Notes under the pieces: model-generated
What the model saw: the letters and a program-made list of their open reading frames with translations, nothing else
What the model was told of the DNA's origin: nothing
Database searches by the model: none
Program-made: the position numbers and the translations under genes
Assembly (NCBI GenBank): GCA_037447655.1
Contig: JBBHKE010001791.1
Location: forward strand, 62,001-126,000
From: Zygnema cylindricum
Lineage: Eukaryota > Streptophyta > Zygnematophyceae > Zygnematales > Zygnemataceae
Length of the DNA stretch: 64,000 nt
Reading direction: 5' to 3'
Shown here: positions 24,401 through 35,791 of the stretch, piece by piece
Layout of the letters: every line of letters starts with the position of its first letter
How positions within the stretch are numbered: position 1 is the first letter of the stretch

Positions 24401-24720
24401 TCGGGTATGTAGCTTGACCTCGGGAAGGGGGCCTACATGGGGCTCCCTCTACGCTTGCCTCTTTGGCCGAGCCCCGGGATACTCCCTATTCCTCTCCTCA
24501 GCATGGACCCTGGCGGCTTCTGCCAAAGAGGGGTAATGTTCGCGAGTCTGACTGGGAGGTGGAGGAGGAGGAGAACCACCAGACAGTTCCTTGGCTGGCG
24601 ATCCAAAAACAGTCTCCATGGGCTTCGACTCCTCGGACCTCGAAGATTTCCCTTCCGGCATGTGCCTCTCCGGTCGATCTTGCCCTCCGGATCGTTATCC
24701 GGAGTCTCTCCTCCCCCCAT
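21481..24720 (-). pseudogene. Gypsy gag, minus copy
   Basis: Gag forms the retrotransposon particle. The N-terminus starts MGGGETPDNDPEGK (24720), then a Pro/Ser-rich arm (24062-24358 and 22501-23736), a capsid-like domain (22349-22810 and 21606-22061) and a first CCHC knuckle CLNCQQPGHGWKRC near 21710. A second knuckle, CEACGFMGHKEWQC, lies beyond the copia C insertion near 20330-20370. Several stops and frameshifts divide it. The sequence is parallel to 26138-29855 of the plus copy. Confidence 0.8.
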
Positions 24721-24842
24721 GATAACATAGGTGTAAGGGGAAAGAGTTGTGAATAGAACTAAAGCTCGCTTCCTAAGAGAGGGCTTCCAAAGTGAAAGCT
24801 CCTATCCCCTCTAATCCGAGAAGACAAGTGGCTCTTCACTAC

Positions 24843-24982
24843 TGTGCTTTGTCGACGGGAAGTCTAACGCATTTGTTCCCTCAAAACCCACTGTCCTGAT
24901 CTAGGGGGTTTTCAGCTTACTCCAGACAAGTAACTCCAAAGCAAAGAGAACTTCAGATGAAGATACAAATGCACTACCACGT

Positions 24983-25017
<35 letters not shown>

Positions 25018-25394
25018 TAAATATGATTGGCTTTCCAGATTTAACAATATCACCTTGCCCCAGAAAAGAGAATAAAAGATATAAAATGTGAAATGTAGCG
25101 AAACGAGCTCAACATACCCCAGCAATCAACGATGAAAATGAGGAAAAGGCGACTCCTCTCCCAAGAGTGTCGTCAAAAGGTATGGTACTCGAGCAACCTT
25201 CAGTGAACTGATCAGACTCTTCTCGGTTCCAAACAGCAAAAAGTCTAAAATCACCCAAAAAATTAGATATTGCCAACTACCCGCCCGGACTGTGATTTCC
25301 ACAAAAGACAGATCCAAAACCAAGATGGCAATAGAGTCGAATCAACACAAAGATTCTCCAAAAGAAGGTTTGTTGGAATTTCTAAGGGTTTTCA
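24843..25394 (-). repeat. Gypsy terminal repeat X, copy upstream of gag (candidate 5' LTR)
   Basis: Reads TGAAAACCCTTAG from 25394 to ...AAAGCACA at 24843 and matches 14880-15421. It contains an expanded TA microsatellite near 24985-25013. The following leader (TTGTCTTCTCGGATTAGAG...) is shared with the leader of the plus copy. Confidence 0.6.
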
Positions 25395-26137
25395 CAGGAG
25401 AGAGTATTGAAAAGCAACCTGTCTCCTTCGACCCCAAGTGCCTTATACATCAAAGTTTGTCATTTTGCAAGTCCGAAAGTCAAAGCTACGCTATTAACCA
25501 ATGAGCGGCAAGCAAGTGTAATGGAAGTGACACAAGGCAAATTGATTCGTACTACACTTGGGGCAAAAAGTTCTGCTCTAGACTGCGGCTAGATCCGCGG
25601 CCGGAAGTAATTATTTAGTCACCTATTATAAGACAAAATCCTGAAAATGACACTAACTTGTCAGACTTTGACCTAAGGTAATTAAGGGACCAAAAGTGAG
25701 CTGAGCCGGAGCTCAATTCCTACTAACGGCCAACAGCATAATCTAGATGGAAATCCGGAAAGTTACGTGGCAATCCACAATGTTCCCCCTACGGAGGCTG
25801 TTGGATATAGGTCTCAGGTAACGGAATTGCAATCTTTGAAACGGTAGAACTTGGTCATTTGGCCTCCGTTAGACGTGAAATAAAGTGCGTTCCGCTCAGT
25901 TTAGGAAATACAAGGATCTCGTCCGGCTTGGTGCACTCACTTCTCCGTACTCTGAAGACCGTAAAGGGTAAAAAGGGCCCGGAAATCCTTGTTGATATAA
26001 AGGTATGCTTGAAAAGCACATGAGCTTGACATGTCTTCTCGGATTAGAGAGGATAGGAGCTTTCACTTTGGAAGCCCTCTTTTTGGAAGTGAGTTTTAGT
26101 TTTATTCACCACTTTTTCCCCCTACACCTCTTTCATC
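25395..26137 (+). repeat. 5' flank / candidate 5' LTR and leader of plus gypsy copy
   Basis: The sequence up to about 26020 ends GAAAAGCACA, the same terminal word as repeat X, and then enters the leader shared with the minus copy (CATGTCTTCTCGGATTAGAG). It is otherwise unlike repeat X and unlike segment Y, so its identity as LTR is only likely. No gene. Confidence 0.45.
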
Positions 26138-27718
26138 ATGGGGGGAGGAGAGACTCAGGATAACAGATCCGGAGAGCAAGGTCGATCGGAGAGGCCCATG
26201 CCGGAAGGGAAATCTCTGAGGTTCGAGGAGTCGAAGCCCTTGGAGGTTGTTTTTGAATCTCCAGCCAAGGAAACGGCTGGTGCTTCTCCTCCTCCTCCAC
26301 CTCCCAGTCTGATTCCTGAACATTACCCTTATTTGGCAAAAGCCGCCAAGGTCCATGCTGAGGAAAGGAGGGAAACTAGGGCCAAAGCCCAGGAAAGGAA
26401 CAGGGTGTTTCCCAAGGCCCAACCAAAGAGGCAGGCGCAGAGGGAGTCCCATGTGGGCCCTCTTCCCGAGGTCGGGCTACATACCTGATCCAAGATTCCA
26501 CCGGCGGATATCCAGATTGATCCCGCTATTTTGACAAATCCACGTCAACCACGTCGTAAGGAACTCCTGACTCTTAACGACCTCCATGAGCTGAAGGTGT
26601 AGAACGATCTGGTACAAAGAGTGGCTCGGACCGATCGAGTCAGAGTGGTTAGACCCATGGGGGGGTTGGTGGAGATTTTGAGAAGTTCATCACGGAGCAT
26701 CTCTTCCCAGTCGGTGTATGACCGGTCCCAGAGAGCTCCCTATTCTGGCCCTCCCCCATCTTCCTCTCAGGACACCGCAGCCAGCAGACCCACCCGGGAA
26801 GGTACCTCTTCTCGGCCTCGTAGAGGAGAAGGGGGTAACGAGAGGGGCGCACGAGAGCTAGTGAGGGGAAAGAGGTTGGACAACCGTGATAGGAAAGGTA
26901 TATTTGCACCTTTCCCCAAGGTGGAGACTTCCCCGACTCGTATTCCACCCTCCACCGAGAGACCCGCTCCAAACACCACTCCTGTCCGCTCTACTGAAGG
27001 GCTCTAGAGATCTAGACCTACCGATCCCGAGGTTCCGAGTACAGGACCAGAAAATTTTTCCAAAGGATGGTGGGGGACCAAACCTAATGATCCCAAAATT
27101 CCCGGAATAGAGATAGCATTTTACCAAGTAGTGGAAAAAGCCAAGGAACTAGTGAAGGTTTTGAAATCCGTGGGACAGGCTACGGCAGGGTTCGGACCCG
27201 TCACGTTAGAATGGGAGGCCTTAGAGAAAGAGAGCCGAAAGGCATGGGAACAGGAATTGACGCTCATTAGGGAAGCTCGGCGTAGGACAAGTGGGATTCT
27301 TAGCGGGAAGATTTCTCCTACACCAAAGATACGGTCGCATTTAGAAGCCCCAGCAGCGGGGACTTCTCCTCTCGCTAGTACTCATCTTGAAATGCCTTCT
27401 TCGGAGCCCAGCCAAGAGCCTCTCTGTCCGCGGCAAGGGGAGGAAAACACAAGACCTAATGTGGAGGGTTTGGTTGCAGATCTACCTTCTAGAAACGCTT
27501 CATCTCTTCGGGTGGAGACTACCTTTGTCTCGATGGAGGTGTTACCTACTATGGAGGCATTAGTGGTGTTACGACCTGACGAGAGGATTCACATCCCCTT
27601 GAGGGCTCCGACACCCCCTCTCACTTCTCCCATGAAATCCCCAAAGCCCCTATCTTTTGCTCCTCCACCTTATTCCACTCACTGCTCGAAACACACCACA
27701 GAACCCCGCGACTGTTAG
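26138..27718 (+). pseudogene. Gypsy gag N-terminal arm, plus copy
   Basis: Starts MGGGETQDNRSGEQGR at 26138. One frame (26138, 26621, 27131) is interrupted by stops near 26486 and 26600 and again before 27131. It is rich in Pro, Ser, Arg and Glu, like the N-terminal extension of the minus copy. No enzymatic motif. Confidence 0.7.
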
Positions 27719-28271
27719 ATCCCACTCCTTCGCCATCCGTTTCTCCTGCTCCAGCTGTCCGTGGGTCACCTAGTCCGCTAGTGGTACCCTACAAATACGA
27801 CTTATGCGCCTATTCCCAGCCTCACCGACGCTCCCCTTCCTCCAGCTCTAGACCTTCATCTTTTAGACCTCTAAAAGACAAACCAGGAGACAGACACCTT
27901 TCCCCGCAAGGGCTGCGCCGTCTTCTTCTACATCCCATTCTTCGTCTCCGCCACCAACAATTCTCCAAAAGCCTGGGAACAAGCTGCTCCTCCATATCCT
28001 ATTGGTGGTAACCGTTCTCCAGGATCCATAATATTCTGCTAGATATAGAGGAGTAGTGGGGGACATCCTGCCTCCAACAATCATTCCTGGCGATGGAACT
28101 TCCTCATTCGGAGGGGGATCCACACCATAGGGGGTTGCACCTTCTAGCAGGGAAGGACTCCGTTTCGATCCTGAGGAAGAGGATACGAGAGTCATCTCGC
28201 GCGCTCTGTTTGTCAGCCCCACCGGGCCATCCTCTTCCCATTTCACCATCTTTGCAGAGGAAGAAAAGGAA

Positions 28272-29855
28272 ATGGGGGATATTCGGATCTTTACTAGAGA
28301 TAGCTCAAGGATTGCATTATCAGATTTTGAGTTGTTTTGGAAATCTTTCACCCAATTTGAAATAAACAAGTACCGGGGGGGAGCCATTCCGGATGACTTC
28401 GAAACCACCCTCTTCCCCATGATAGTCAACTACCTGTCTGGAGGGGCGTTGGCATATTACAAGGAGCGTCAACCTCTTTTGATGGCTCCTAGCATTAAAA
28501 TCTCGGATCCAGCCCTTGATGCCGCTGTTTTGCAAGCGAAGGCGGACTTGGCCGTTGCTGCGACGACCCCTATGACTGGTACCTTTACACAGGGCATGAA
28601 ACTACAGGCACAAGGAAGTGCCTATGTTAACCAGCTGCACGCGATCCAGGAAGCCCAGGCAGCAACTCGCATGGTGGCCAACCCAAACACTTGTACCACC
28701 CTGCTGAATATCTGGAGACTCCTCTACACAAAGAGGAACAAGTCTGCAATCAAGGAATTCACGGAATTTCGATGTTTCAAGAACGAGACTCCCCAGACCC
28801 TTTTTAACGAACTCTCCAATACTTTTCAAAAGACAAAGCTGTCCACGATTGATATTCCGGCAATGGCCACAAAATATTTCATCACCGTCGATAATTCCTT
28901 CGGGCCGACATGGCAGAATGCACTCAACAATTCGATTGCCACACAGTCAATTGAGGACATTAATCCCTCAGCCAAGGATATTTCTCTGGTGGCCATGAAG
29001 ATGTATGACCACTTCGTTCAAAGTGAGGCAAGGGAAAAGGCCGTGACCAGCAACGCCCGAGCAAATTTGGCAAGATTCGCTGGGGAGACCTCTTTGAATG
29101 AGGAGGAACAGGCTGAACTTCAAGCTCTTCCAAAGCTTAAGGGGAAGCAAGTGGCTTAATGATAGCGGGTCCGAGCCACCTATGGGAGCAGATGAGCGGG
29201 TATTTCTCTATAATTGCCTAAATTGTCAGCAACCAGGTCATGGGTGGAAGCATTGCACCAGAAAACTTAAACCGGAGCTAGCTTTGAAACTTAAAGAATG
29301 GGAGAAAGAACAAGCAGAAAGAACCTTGAAACAGCAAAAAAGGCTCAAGGGGGAAGGGGAGAGGACAAGACATGGGTAACGAAAGAAAATTACCATCTAA
29401 CTCCACGGAGCGAAACCACTAAGATGTCCCAATCTCAGTTGCAGCAAATCAAACTTCCAAAGTTTGATGACACCCAAATCTCCAACGAAATGCGGAGTAA
29501 ATATACTACTGAAAGCGCCAAGTGCAAAGCTTGTGGATTTATGGGGCATAAGGAAGGGCAATGTTTCCGGAAGAATGGAATACCGAAGGAAATGATGCAG
29601 TTTGCTTTGTTTACTGGGGAAGGGGAAATCTCCATTAACCCTCTACCCCTCCAACTCCTTTACCTGTGGGGGCGCCAACTTATGCTAACACCGAGAAGAC
29701 CTGAGCGAGTTCCGGTGGCTCCGACAAAGTTTACGCCGGAGATCATCATACAGCAACAAAGTCAGCAGTTGGCCGCGATGGTTGCACAGTTAGCTTCCCT
29801 CCGCTTGGGATCTTCTTGTTGGCCTGCACCTCTTACAGCAGCCCAACAACTCTAA
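28272..29855 (+). pseudogene. Gypsy gag capsid and zinc knuckles, plus copy
   Basis: 28272-29159 encodes a 295-residue capsid-like segment (LLNIWRLLYTKRNKSAIKEF, ETPQTLFNELSNTF). It is followed in shifted frames by two CCHC knuckles, CLNCQQPGHGWKHC (29214-29255) and CKACGFMGHKEGQC (about 29523-29564). Such knuckles bind the genomic RNA during packaging. The minus copy has both knuckles in the same order. At least two frame changes separate the parts. Confidence 0.8.
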
Positions 29856-30044
29856 AGAAAGAGACAGGAGTTGCTACCGAAGCTCGCGGAGCTTGAGTTT
29901 TAAGGCACAGAGGGTGCCAATGATGACGACTTATTGAGCTGGGATTTAGAACCTCCAAATTCCCACCATGCCCGAAGCTTCCCGTTCGGAGCTTAGAATG
30001 TTAAGGTAGGAGACAATCGTCGCCAACTCCGCAACTCCACCTCG

Positions 30045-31202
30045 GTGCAAAAACAGGACCATCAGAAAATGGGTCAGAGGGACCACAACTGTAAAGCCAC
30101 AGGGCCTTTGTCATTTACGCACCGAGCCCTGATGCTGAACCGCGACATCGGCTTAGGAATCAAGCCCACTCACCATCCATCTCCTTCTCCCAAACCTAAA
30201 TTGCCTCCCGATTTCGAAAATTACCAAAACGGGAAACAGCAGCGAGAGAAGGAGGTATTCGAACAAGAGAAAAAGGACAATCAGGACTGGTTTGAGAAAT
30301 ACATGGCCGAACACCGTGAGAATGAAACTCCCCAAACCCCTCCTATTCCAGATTCTGGCTCAGAGAGTGAGCAAGATGGACAAAATCCGGATCCGCAAGA
30401 ACCGAACTCCTACACCTCTTCACCAAAAGCAACACTTCCCTCCTCCAAGTCGGCTGTCATGCTCGTCCGGCACCTGATGCCCTATGCTCTCACACACGTA
30501 AAGACTCTAGCATCGTCCCATAACCTGCCCGAAGAAATCCTCATCGAGGCATTGGGAGAAGAAATCCACTCTGGAAAGGGGGGGGTAGACCAGACCACTC
30601 CTCCAACCGCTTTATTTTTATCAACCGATCCTAAAACCCCTATAGTGGATAGGGACTACAAAGCCTTATCAGTGGCTCACATACTGAAAGAACCAGAAAC
30701 TTCAAGTTCAACAGATACGGGGGATACCAGGACGTTGTGGTCGACCAGAGCTCTCCCCAACCTCATTACCACCTCCGCTTTGCAGAAAATGCCCGAAGAA
30801 CTTCGGCCCGAAATCTGCCCTAGTAGCATATGCTTAAGCACCGTAAGCAACGGCAGTCAAATAGTCCATGGAATAATCAAAGCCATGGATATCGAGTTTT
30901 CGGATGACAGAGGCCAACGCGTGAAAATTGAGCTTCCCTTTTTGGTGGTGGAAGGGACTCAATTCAAAATTTTGTTGGGGATGGCTACCTGGACACGTCT
31001 TAATATGAGTTTGAGCGTGTGGAAAGAACAGTGTACAATTTGGGACCCCAAAAATCCGAAAGGAACCAAAGTGGTGGTTTCGCTGGATTTATGGAACCGG
31101 GGAAAGACAAATGTCCCAGTATTTGGGTGCTACCTGGTGTACACAACATCCTCACCGACGGAACTGTTTGGCAGTTCCCCCGATATCGCTAAAGAAATCT
31201 AG
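30045..31202 (+). pseudogene. Gypsy aspartic protease region, plus copy
   Basis: A 385-codon frame. After a Pro-rich linker (KPTHHPSPSPKPKLPPDFEN) and the block VMLVRHLMPYALTHVKTLAS comes a retropepsin-like segment with Asp-Thr-Gly at residues 224-226 and the second half motif FLVVEGTQFKILLGM. The protease would cleave the polyprotein. A TAG at 31200 ends the frame. The same reading frame continues through a second stop (TGA 31374-31376) directly into the methyltransferase, so the two were probably one polyprotein. Confidence 0.75.
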
Positions 31203-31376
31203 CAATTCCAAATTTCCAAGCGGTGGGAAAAGGAATATAAAAATAGGTTATTACAGGTAGCGAAACTCCGGTGGGGAGTGGATAAGGCATTTTCAACCTT
31301 GGCGTTGAAGGAAGCAGTTTCTACCCCACAGTCGAGTGCTTCCAAACCAAAGACAAGTAATAACGAATTCAATTGA

Positions 31377-32420
31377 CATTTGGTGTCCTTAGCAGTTCCC
31401 GATGCCGGACTGCGTATTTTATCTCTATTTTCAGAAATTAGTTCTGATTTAGAAGCGGTATTGAAAACAAGATTTCTGGTGGAGTCATACACAGCCCTGG
31501 AAGTCTCTCCCGAGGTAAGGGCTGTGAGCGAACATCGCCTCCACCAACTTCATCACCTATATCCTCAACAGCTTCCAGTATCAGCCATCTCCAAAGCTCA
31601 CCGCAGTCTTCCACACAATGTAGAGAACATCATGGCTACCCACATGGCCAGTTTGGGAAGAGTGGATTTGGTGTTAGCAGGCTGGCCTTGTCAAGGATAC
31701 TCCCTAGCGAACAAGGAAAAAAACATCAAGACCGCAGAAGTGGAACCTTTTTCCGATTGATCGAATTAATCTCTTGGCTACAACAGCTCTAGGAAACACC
31801 GGTTGGGTACGTGCTGGAGAATGTCCACCTGGGAGATGATAGACAGAAACAGGTCGCAGACAGCTGGAATTACGTAACCCGGATTTTAGGGGCTCCCTTA
31901 GTTTTCGACGCAGCGCGGATGGGATCACGAGCACACAGAGTCAGAGCATATTAGACCAACATGATCATGCTCCCAGCCCTCCGACAACTGTTGGAAAAAG
32001 TAATTCCCAACCCGACAATTTCCGTTCAGCAAATACTTGGGGAAGGAAGAATAGCCACACCTGTGACTCGACCCGATCGCCCACACTCCTTTCGGTGCAA
32101 TAGACCGAGATTCCTACGAAAAGCCCTCTCGACCTTGGTTTCTTTCCCTCATTGTCACGCATATCAAAAAGGAGCAGCAGGAATGATTTTTGAAAGCAAA
32201 GCGGGAATCTGGACAACACCGACGATCGTCGAACGGGAAGAAGCAATGGGATTTCACAAAGGAACAACGACAGCACCAGGTATGTCAGACCTTCAGAGGA
32301 GCAGCCTTCTAGGGCAAAGTATGGATTTGAATTCGGTCACATGGGTTCTAAAGCATGCACTCGTTTATTCCAGTCTCACGTCCCCGGAATCCACGGCTAA
32401 ATACCTTCAAGCTCCCCAGT
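31377..32420 (+). pseudogene. C5-cytosine DNA methyltransferase domain inside gypsy pol
   Basis: Shows the motif order of a C5-DNA methyltransferase, which transfers a methyl group from S-adenosylmethionine to cytosine. Motif I region LRILSLFSEISSDLEAVL (31410-31463), with loop glycines replaced. Motif IV DLVLAGWPCQGYS, with the catalytic Cys codon at 31689-31691. Motif VI YVLENV (31808-31825) after GTFFRLIELISWLQQL. Motif VIII-like FDAARMGSRAHRVRAY (31898-31945). Motif IX/X region REEAMGFHKG...LLGQSMDLN (about 32240-32330). A frame change near 31720 and stops at 31792 and 31952 disable it. The family assignment rests on several motifs in order; the subfamily (DNMT1, DNMT3/DRM or other) is undecided. 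It lies between protease and RT in the same orientation. Confidence 0.82.
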
Positions 32421-33650
32421 TGTTAGCGATGGACGCAACTTTGCAGCTTGAGGGGGGGAGAGAGAGGAGAAGAAAAAGAGAGAGGAGAAGAAAAACCAAA
32501 ATTCACAGTTTACACCCGCAAGTTTTCCTAGTGGGGGGGGACAGCGGCTCAGATTGCGATAACTTAGCGGAAGTTATCAGCACCAGTGTCCTAGCCGGAG
32601 AGGTAGGGGCAGATCCACCGATAGGGTTGGAATTCGACATTAACCTCTGGGGTAGACCGCCGGAAGCTTGGGCTGCCGTTGAGCCGGGGAAAATGGATTG
32701 GACCCTGGGGGAGCAATTAGACCCTCAGCAGAAGGCGCAACTCTCAGAGCTGTTGGACGAAAACAAACAAGTGTTCTCATGGTCAAAAACACATGTTGGT
32801 ATCTACAAAGGAACACCTTTCCGAATCGGTTTGATCGACGAGACGGCTACTGTCTAGCAGAAGCAGTATCCTCTCAGTTTGAAGGAAAAGGAATTCATCA
32901 CGGCTAAAGTCCAGACCTTGGTGGAAGCCGGATTGGTTGAGGAAAGTACAGGACTTCATGGGTTCGCTTCCCCGACAGTCCTCCCTCCAAAAAACGACTT
33001 GTCCGAGAAAACTATATATTTCCGGATGTGTGGAGACTATCGCATGATGAACATGGCCACCATCTCTTATTGGTGTCCGATGCCGACTCCGGAAGAGATA
33101 TTCGACTCTCTTGCAGGCGCTACTATATATTCCACTCTGGACATGAAGAATGGTTTCCACCAGATTGTAATGGAACCAAAGCACCGGGAGAGAACTGCAT
33201 TTTGGGCTGGTTCCAGACTTTATGAATGGATTTACATGCCTTTCGGGCTTAAGAATGCACCAGCAAATTCCAACGGGCAATGGACGAAGCGCTCTGAGGG
33301 ATCGATTGCGCCCGGTGCTATATTGATGACGTTATTATATTCCCAAAGACTTTTGATGAACACTTGGAGCATATCCAAATTGTTCTCCGGGCACTCCAAG
33401 CAGCGGGCTTGAAATGTCACCCGGGCAAAGGCATTTTTGGGGTGCAGAAAATCATTTACCTCGGACAAGAGGTGACTCCTGAACTGTGGGTCCCCACATC
33501 GTCAAGGTGGCAGCTCTTGACGCTCTTCCCCCACCAAAGGACATCTCGGCCCTTCGCACTTTTCTGGATCTGGCCAATTACTATCGGCGGTTCATCCCAA
33601 AATTCAGTAGTCACGCCCAGCCCCTTAACTAGCTATTCCGGAAGGACCAA
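32421..33650 (+). pseudogene. Gypsy reverse transcriptase, plus copy
   Basis: The N-terminal extension contains QLSELLDENKQVFSW. After a TAG at 32855-32857 (Trp in the minus copy) the palm region follows from 32879: VQTLVEAGLVEESTGLHGF, FRMCGDYRMMN, MPTPEEIFDSLAGA, STLDMKNGFHQI, MPFGLKNAPA. The YIDD box is readable at about 33317-33330 but in a shifted frame. 33364 onward carries GLKCHPGKGIFGVQKIIYLG. A charged Arg-rich stretch near 32455-32500 links methyltransferase and RT. Confidence 0.85.
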
Positions 33651-34285
33651 GAGTGGTAGTGGGCCGAAGAACAGCAGATCTCCTTCCATTTCTTGAAGGA
33701 TGCTTTGAAGCAGCACCCGTGCTCCGGATGCCTGGTCACCAGAGACCTTTCCTCCTTTATACTGATTGGAGCAAGTTTGGATTAGGAGCGGTTTTGGCTT
33801 TAGTCGATGATGCCGGGCTGAATATGTGGTGGCCTACACTAGCCGGAGCAACAACATAGCACAAGGGAATTATAGGAGTTACCACGCAGAGTTACTCGCA
33901 GCGGTTTGGGCCATCCAGCATTTCCGTCCTTATTTGTACGGAGTCCATTTCACCCTGAATTACTAATTTCCAGCCCTTAAAATGGATCATCGAAAATAGT
34001 AAGTTGATCGGCAAACTCGCCAGATGGGTACTTATCCTGCAGGAATATGATTTCGACATTGTTCACATGGCAGGGGAGATCCACGGGAATACCGACAAAC
34101 TTAGCCGGAATCTTGATCCCTCCTTCATGGATTCACCGGGACTCGGCATGATGAGGACCCGGAGATCAGCGTGGGAATCATTCGAGCCTCCTCTGGTTTT
34201 ATTTGGCTTCCCCAAGCTGGGGGGAACTGTCAACTTTCTCTGCCGATCTGGAGGTGCAGGCTCCTATAGGAGCCAGACAGAATGA
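33651..34285 (+). pseudogene. Gypsy RNase H, plus copy
   Basis: RPFLLYTDWSKFGLGAVLAL (33653 frame) contains the first catalytic Asp of RNase H. 34004-34285 carries ARWVLILQEYDFDIVHMAG and DKLSRN, the end of the domain. Frames are broken between them, and the block matching LITDHQPMKWI of the minus copy is damaged (33950-33990). Confidence 0.8.
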
Positions 34286-35503
34286 CATCTGGAACGACTC
34301 CGACGTTCTTTAATCCATCCACCAGAGGTCACATCTTCCCCACTTGACTGGAGTTCCGTTATCTTGGGTGCAGACCCGGATGGTTTTTGTATGATTGGGA
34401 CAGAGGTGTTCTCCTTCAGAAATGGTCAGACGGCACAGGGAAAGTGGTTCCTCCCCCCTCTGACCGAGAAACTCTGATTTCCAATCTCCATCGGCAATAT
34501 GGACACTTCGGGCAAAAGCAGACCACTTCCCTAGTTACGGGCTCTTATTGGTGATAGGTTGCGGACCAAAGTCAACCGAATTGTGCAAACTTGCTCCTCA
34601 TGCGATCGAGTTAAGGCAGCTTTTGACAAGAAGGGCGAGAATGAGCTTCATTCACTTTCTATCTGAGGGATGTTTTATCGGTGGTCTTTGGATCTTTTGG
34701 GACCTCTTGTGACCAGCAGGCGGGGAAACCGCTTTGTGCTGGTCAGGATAGAACATTTTCCAAAATGGATTGAGTTGGTGGTTTTGCCTCGGAAGGAGTC
34801 TAAGGCAATTGCAGATGCCTTTTTGCAAAGAGTTATGTCCCAAATTGGAGCTCCTGCGGAAGTTCTAACCGTCGAAGGCTCCGAATTTGCCGGAGAATTT
34901 TCGAACCTCTTGGAAAAATGCTTCGTCGACCATCAGCTGACCAGTCGTGACCACCATCAAGCCGACTGTTTGGCTAAAAGGTGCGTACAGACAGTGAAGC
35001 GGTCACTACGAAAATATGTCGTGGAAGAAGATTTGGGAGAGTGGGACAAAAAAATGTCTTGGATTGCTATGGGTTACCGATTTAGCAGGTAGGCTTCTCT
35101 CCATTGCTATAGCCCTTATTTCATTTTCTTTGGACGACATCCCATCCTGCCCGGAGCTACATCGGCCCAAGCGGTGGTCCTACCGGAGATGGATGACAAG
35201 GGGACAGTCGAGAAACTAATCGCCGACAGAGCCAAGGTATTCCACCGAGAGATGCCTCTAGCCATAGGCAATTTGCAGGTGGCTCAACACCGAGATCAAT
35301 TGTGGTATTCTCACCGCCGGAGTGGGAATTATGTGCCCCGGCAGCGACGATTTATGCCGGGGGACTTTGTATATCGAATGCAACAAAAGAAAAACAAGCT
35401 GGATATTTCGGCCGGGAGAGTAATCTTGAAAGAGGTTGAGGTTTCCAACAAAGGGGTTCTTACCTTCGAGGGGAAAGATGGTCGACGAATTAAAGAAAAT
35501 TAG
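34286..35503 (+). pseudogene. Gypsy integrase, plus copy
   Basis: A damaged zinc-binding region (34470-34620) precedes the core WSLDLLGPL (34670 frame). The second catalytic block reads TVEGSEF and the third LAKRCVQTVKRSL, so the second Asp and the Glu are both replaced. 35174-35503 has the C-terminal domain (RRFMPGDFVYRMQQKKNKLD, GVLTFEGKDGRR), which is missing in the minus copy. No chromodomain was seen. Confidence 0.8.
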
Positions 35504-35777
35504 ATCAATGTGGCCCTCGCCATCTTTGGGGATTCGAAGACGAACCCACTTTCCACTTAACTTACTTTGCCTATCCCCCCTCTTGTTCACCAACTTGCAA
35601 CCAGTCCTCCCAGCTTCTCAACTTATTGGTCTGCAATCAGTGTGGTCGGTGTTGGCATTCAGCCTGTACCCCCTCCTCTTGGGAGCCACACCCTCTACCC
35701 TCCAACATCTGGTTCTGTGGGAACTGCGAATGGAGCGGGTGGTTGTTTTTTTTTATATATCTTAGTCACGATTGACT

Positions 35778-35791
35778 AAGAAGGGGGGAAA
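35778..35791 (+). other. Polypurine tract of plus gypsy copy
   Basis: AAGAAGGGGGGAAA lies after the end of the integrase frame and directly before segment Y. It is the expected primer site for plus-strand DNA synthesis. Confidence 0.65.

Larger units (their letters stand above)
14641..25394 (-). mobile_element. Ty3/gypsy element with methyltransferase remnant, minus copy
   Basis: Reads from gag (about 24720) down to integrase (about 15421), in the Ty3/gypsy order gag-protease-[methyltransferase]-RT-RNase H-integrase. It is the same family as the plus copy at 25395-36019, and the two lie head to head. It is broken by a copia LTR (18767-19280), a copia fragment (20374-21480), frameshifts and stops. 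Both ends carry a related 542-552-bp sequence in the same orientation (14880-15421 and 24843-25394, TGAAAACCC...AAGCACA), which would fit an LTR pair. 14641-14879 matches the sequence after the polypurine tract of the plus copy (35792-36019). How these two terminal sequences relate is unresolved. Confidence 0.8.
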
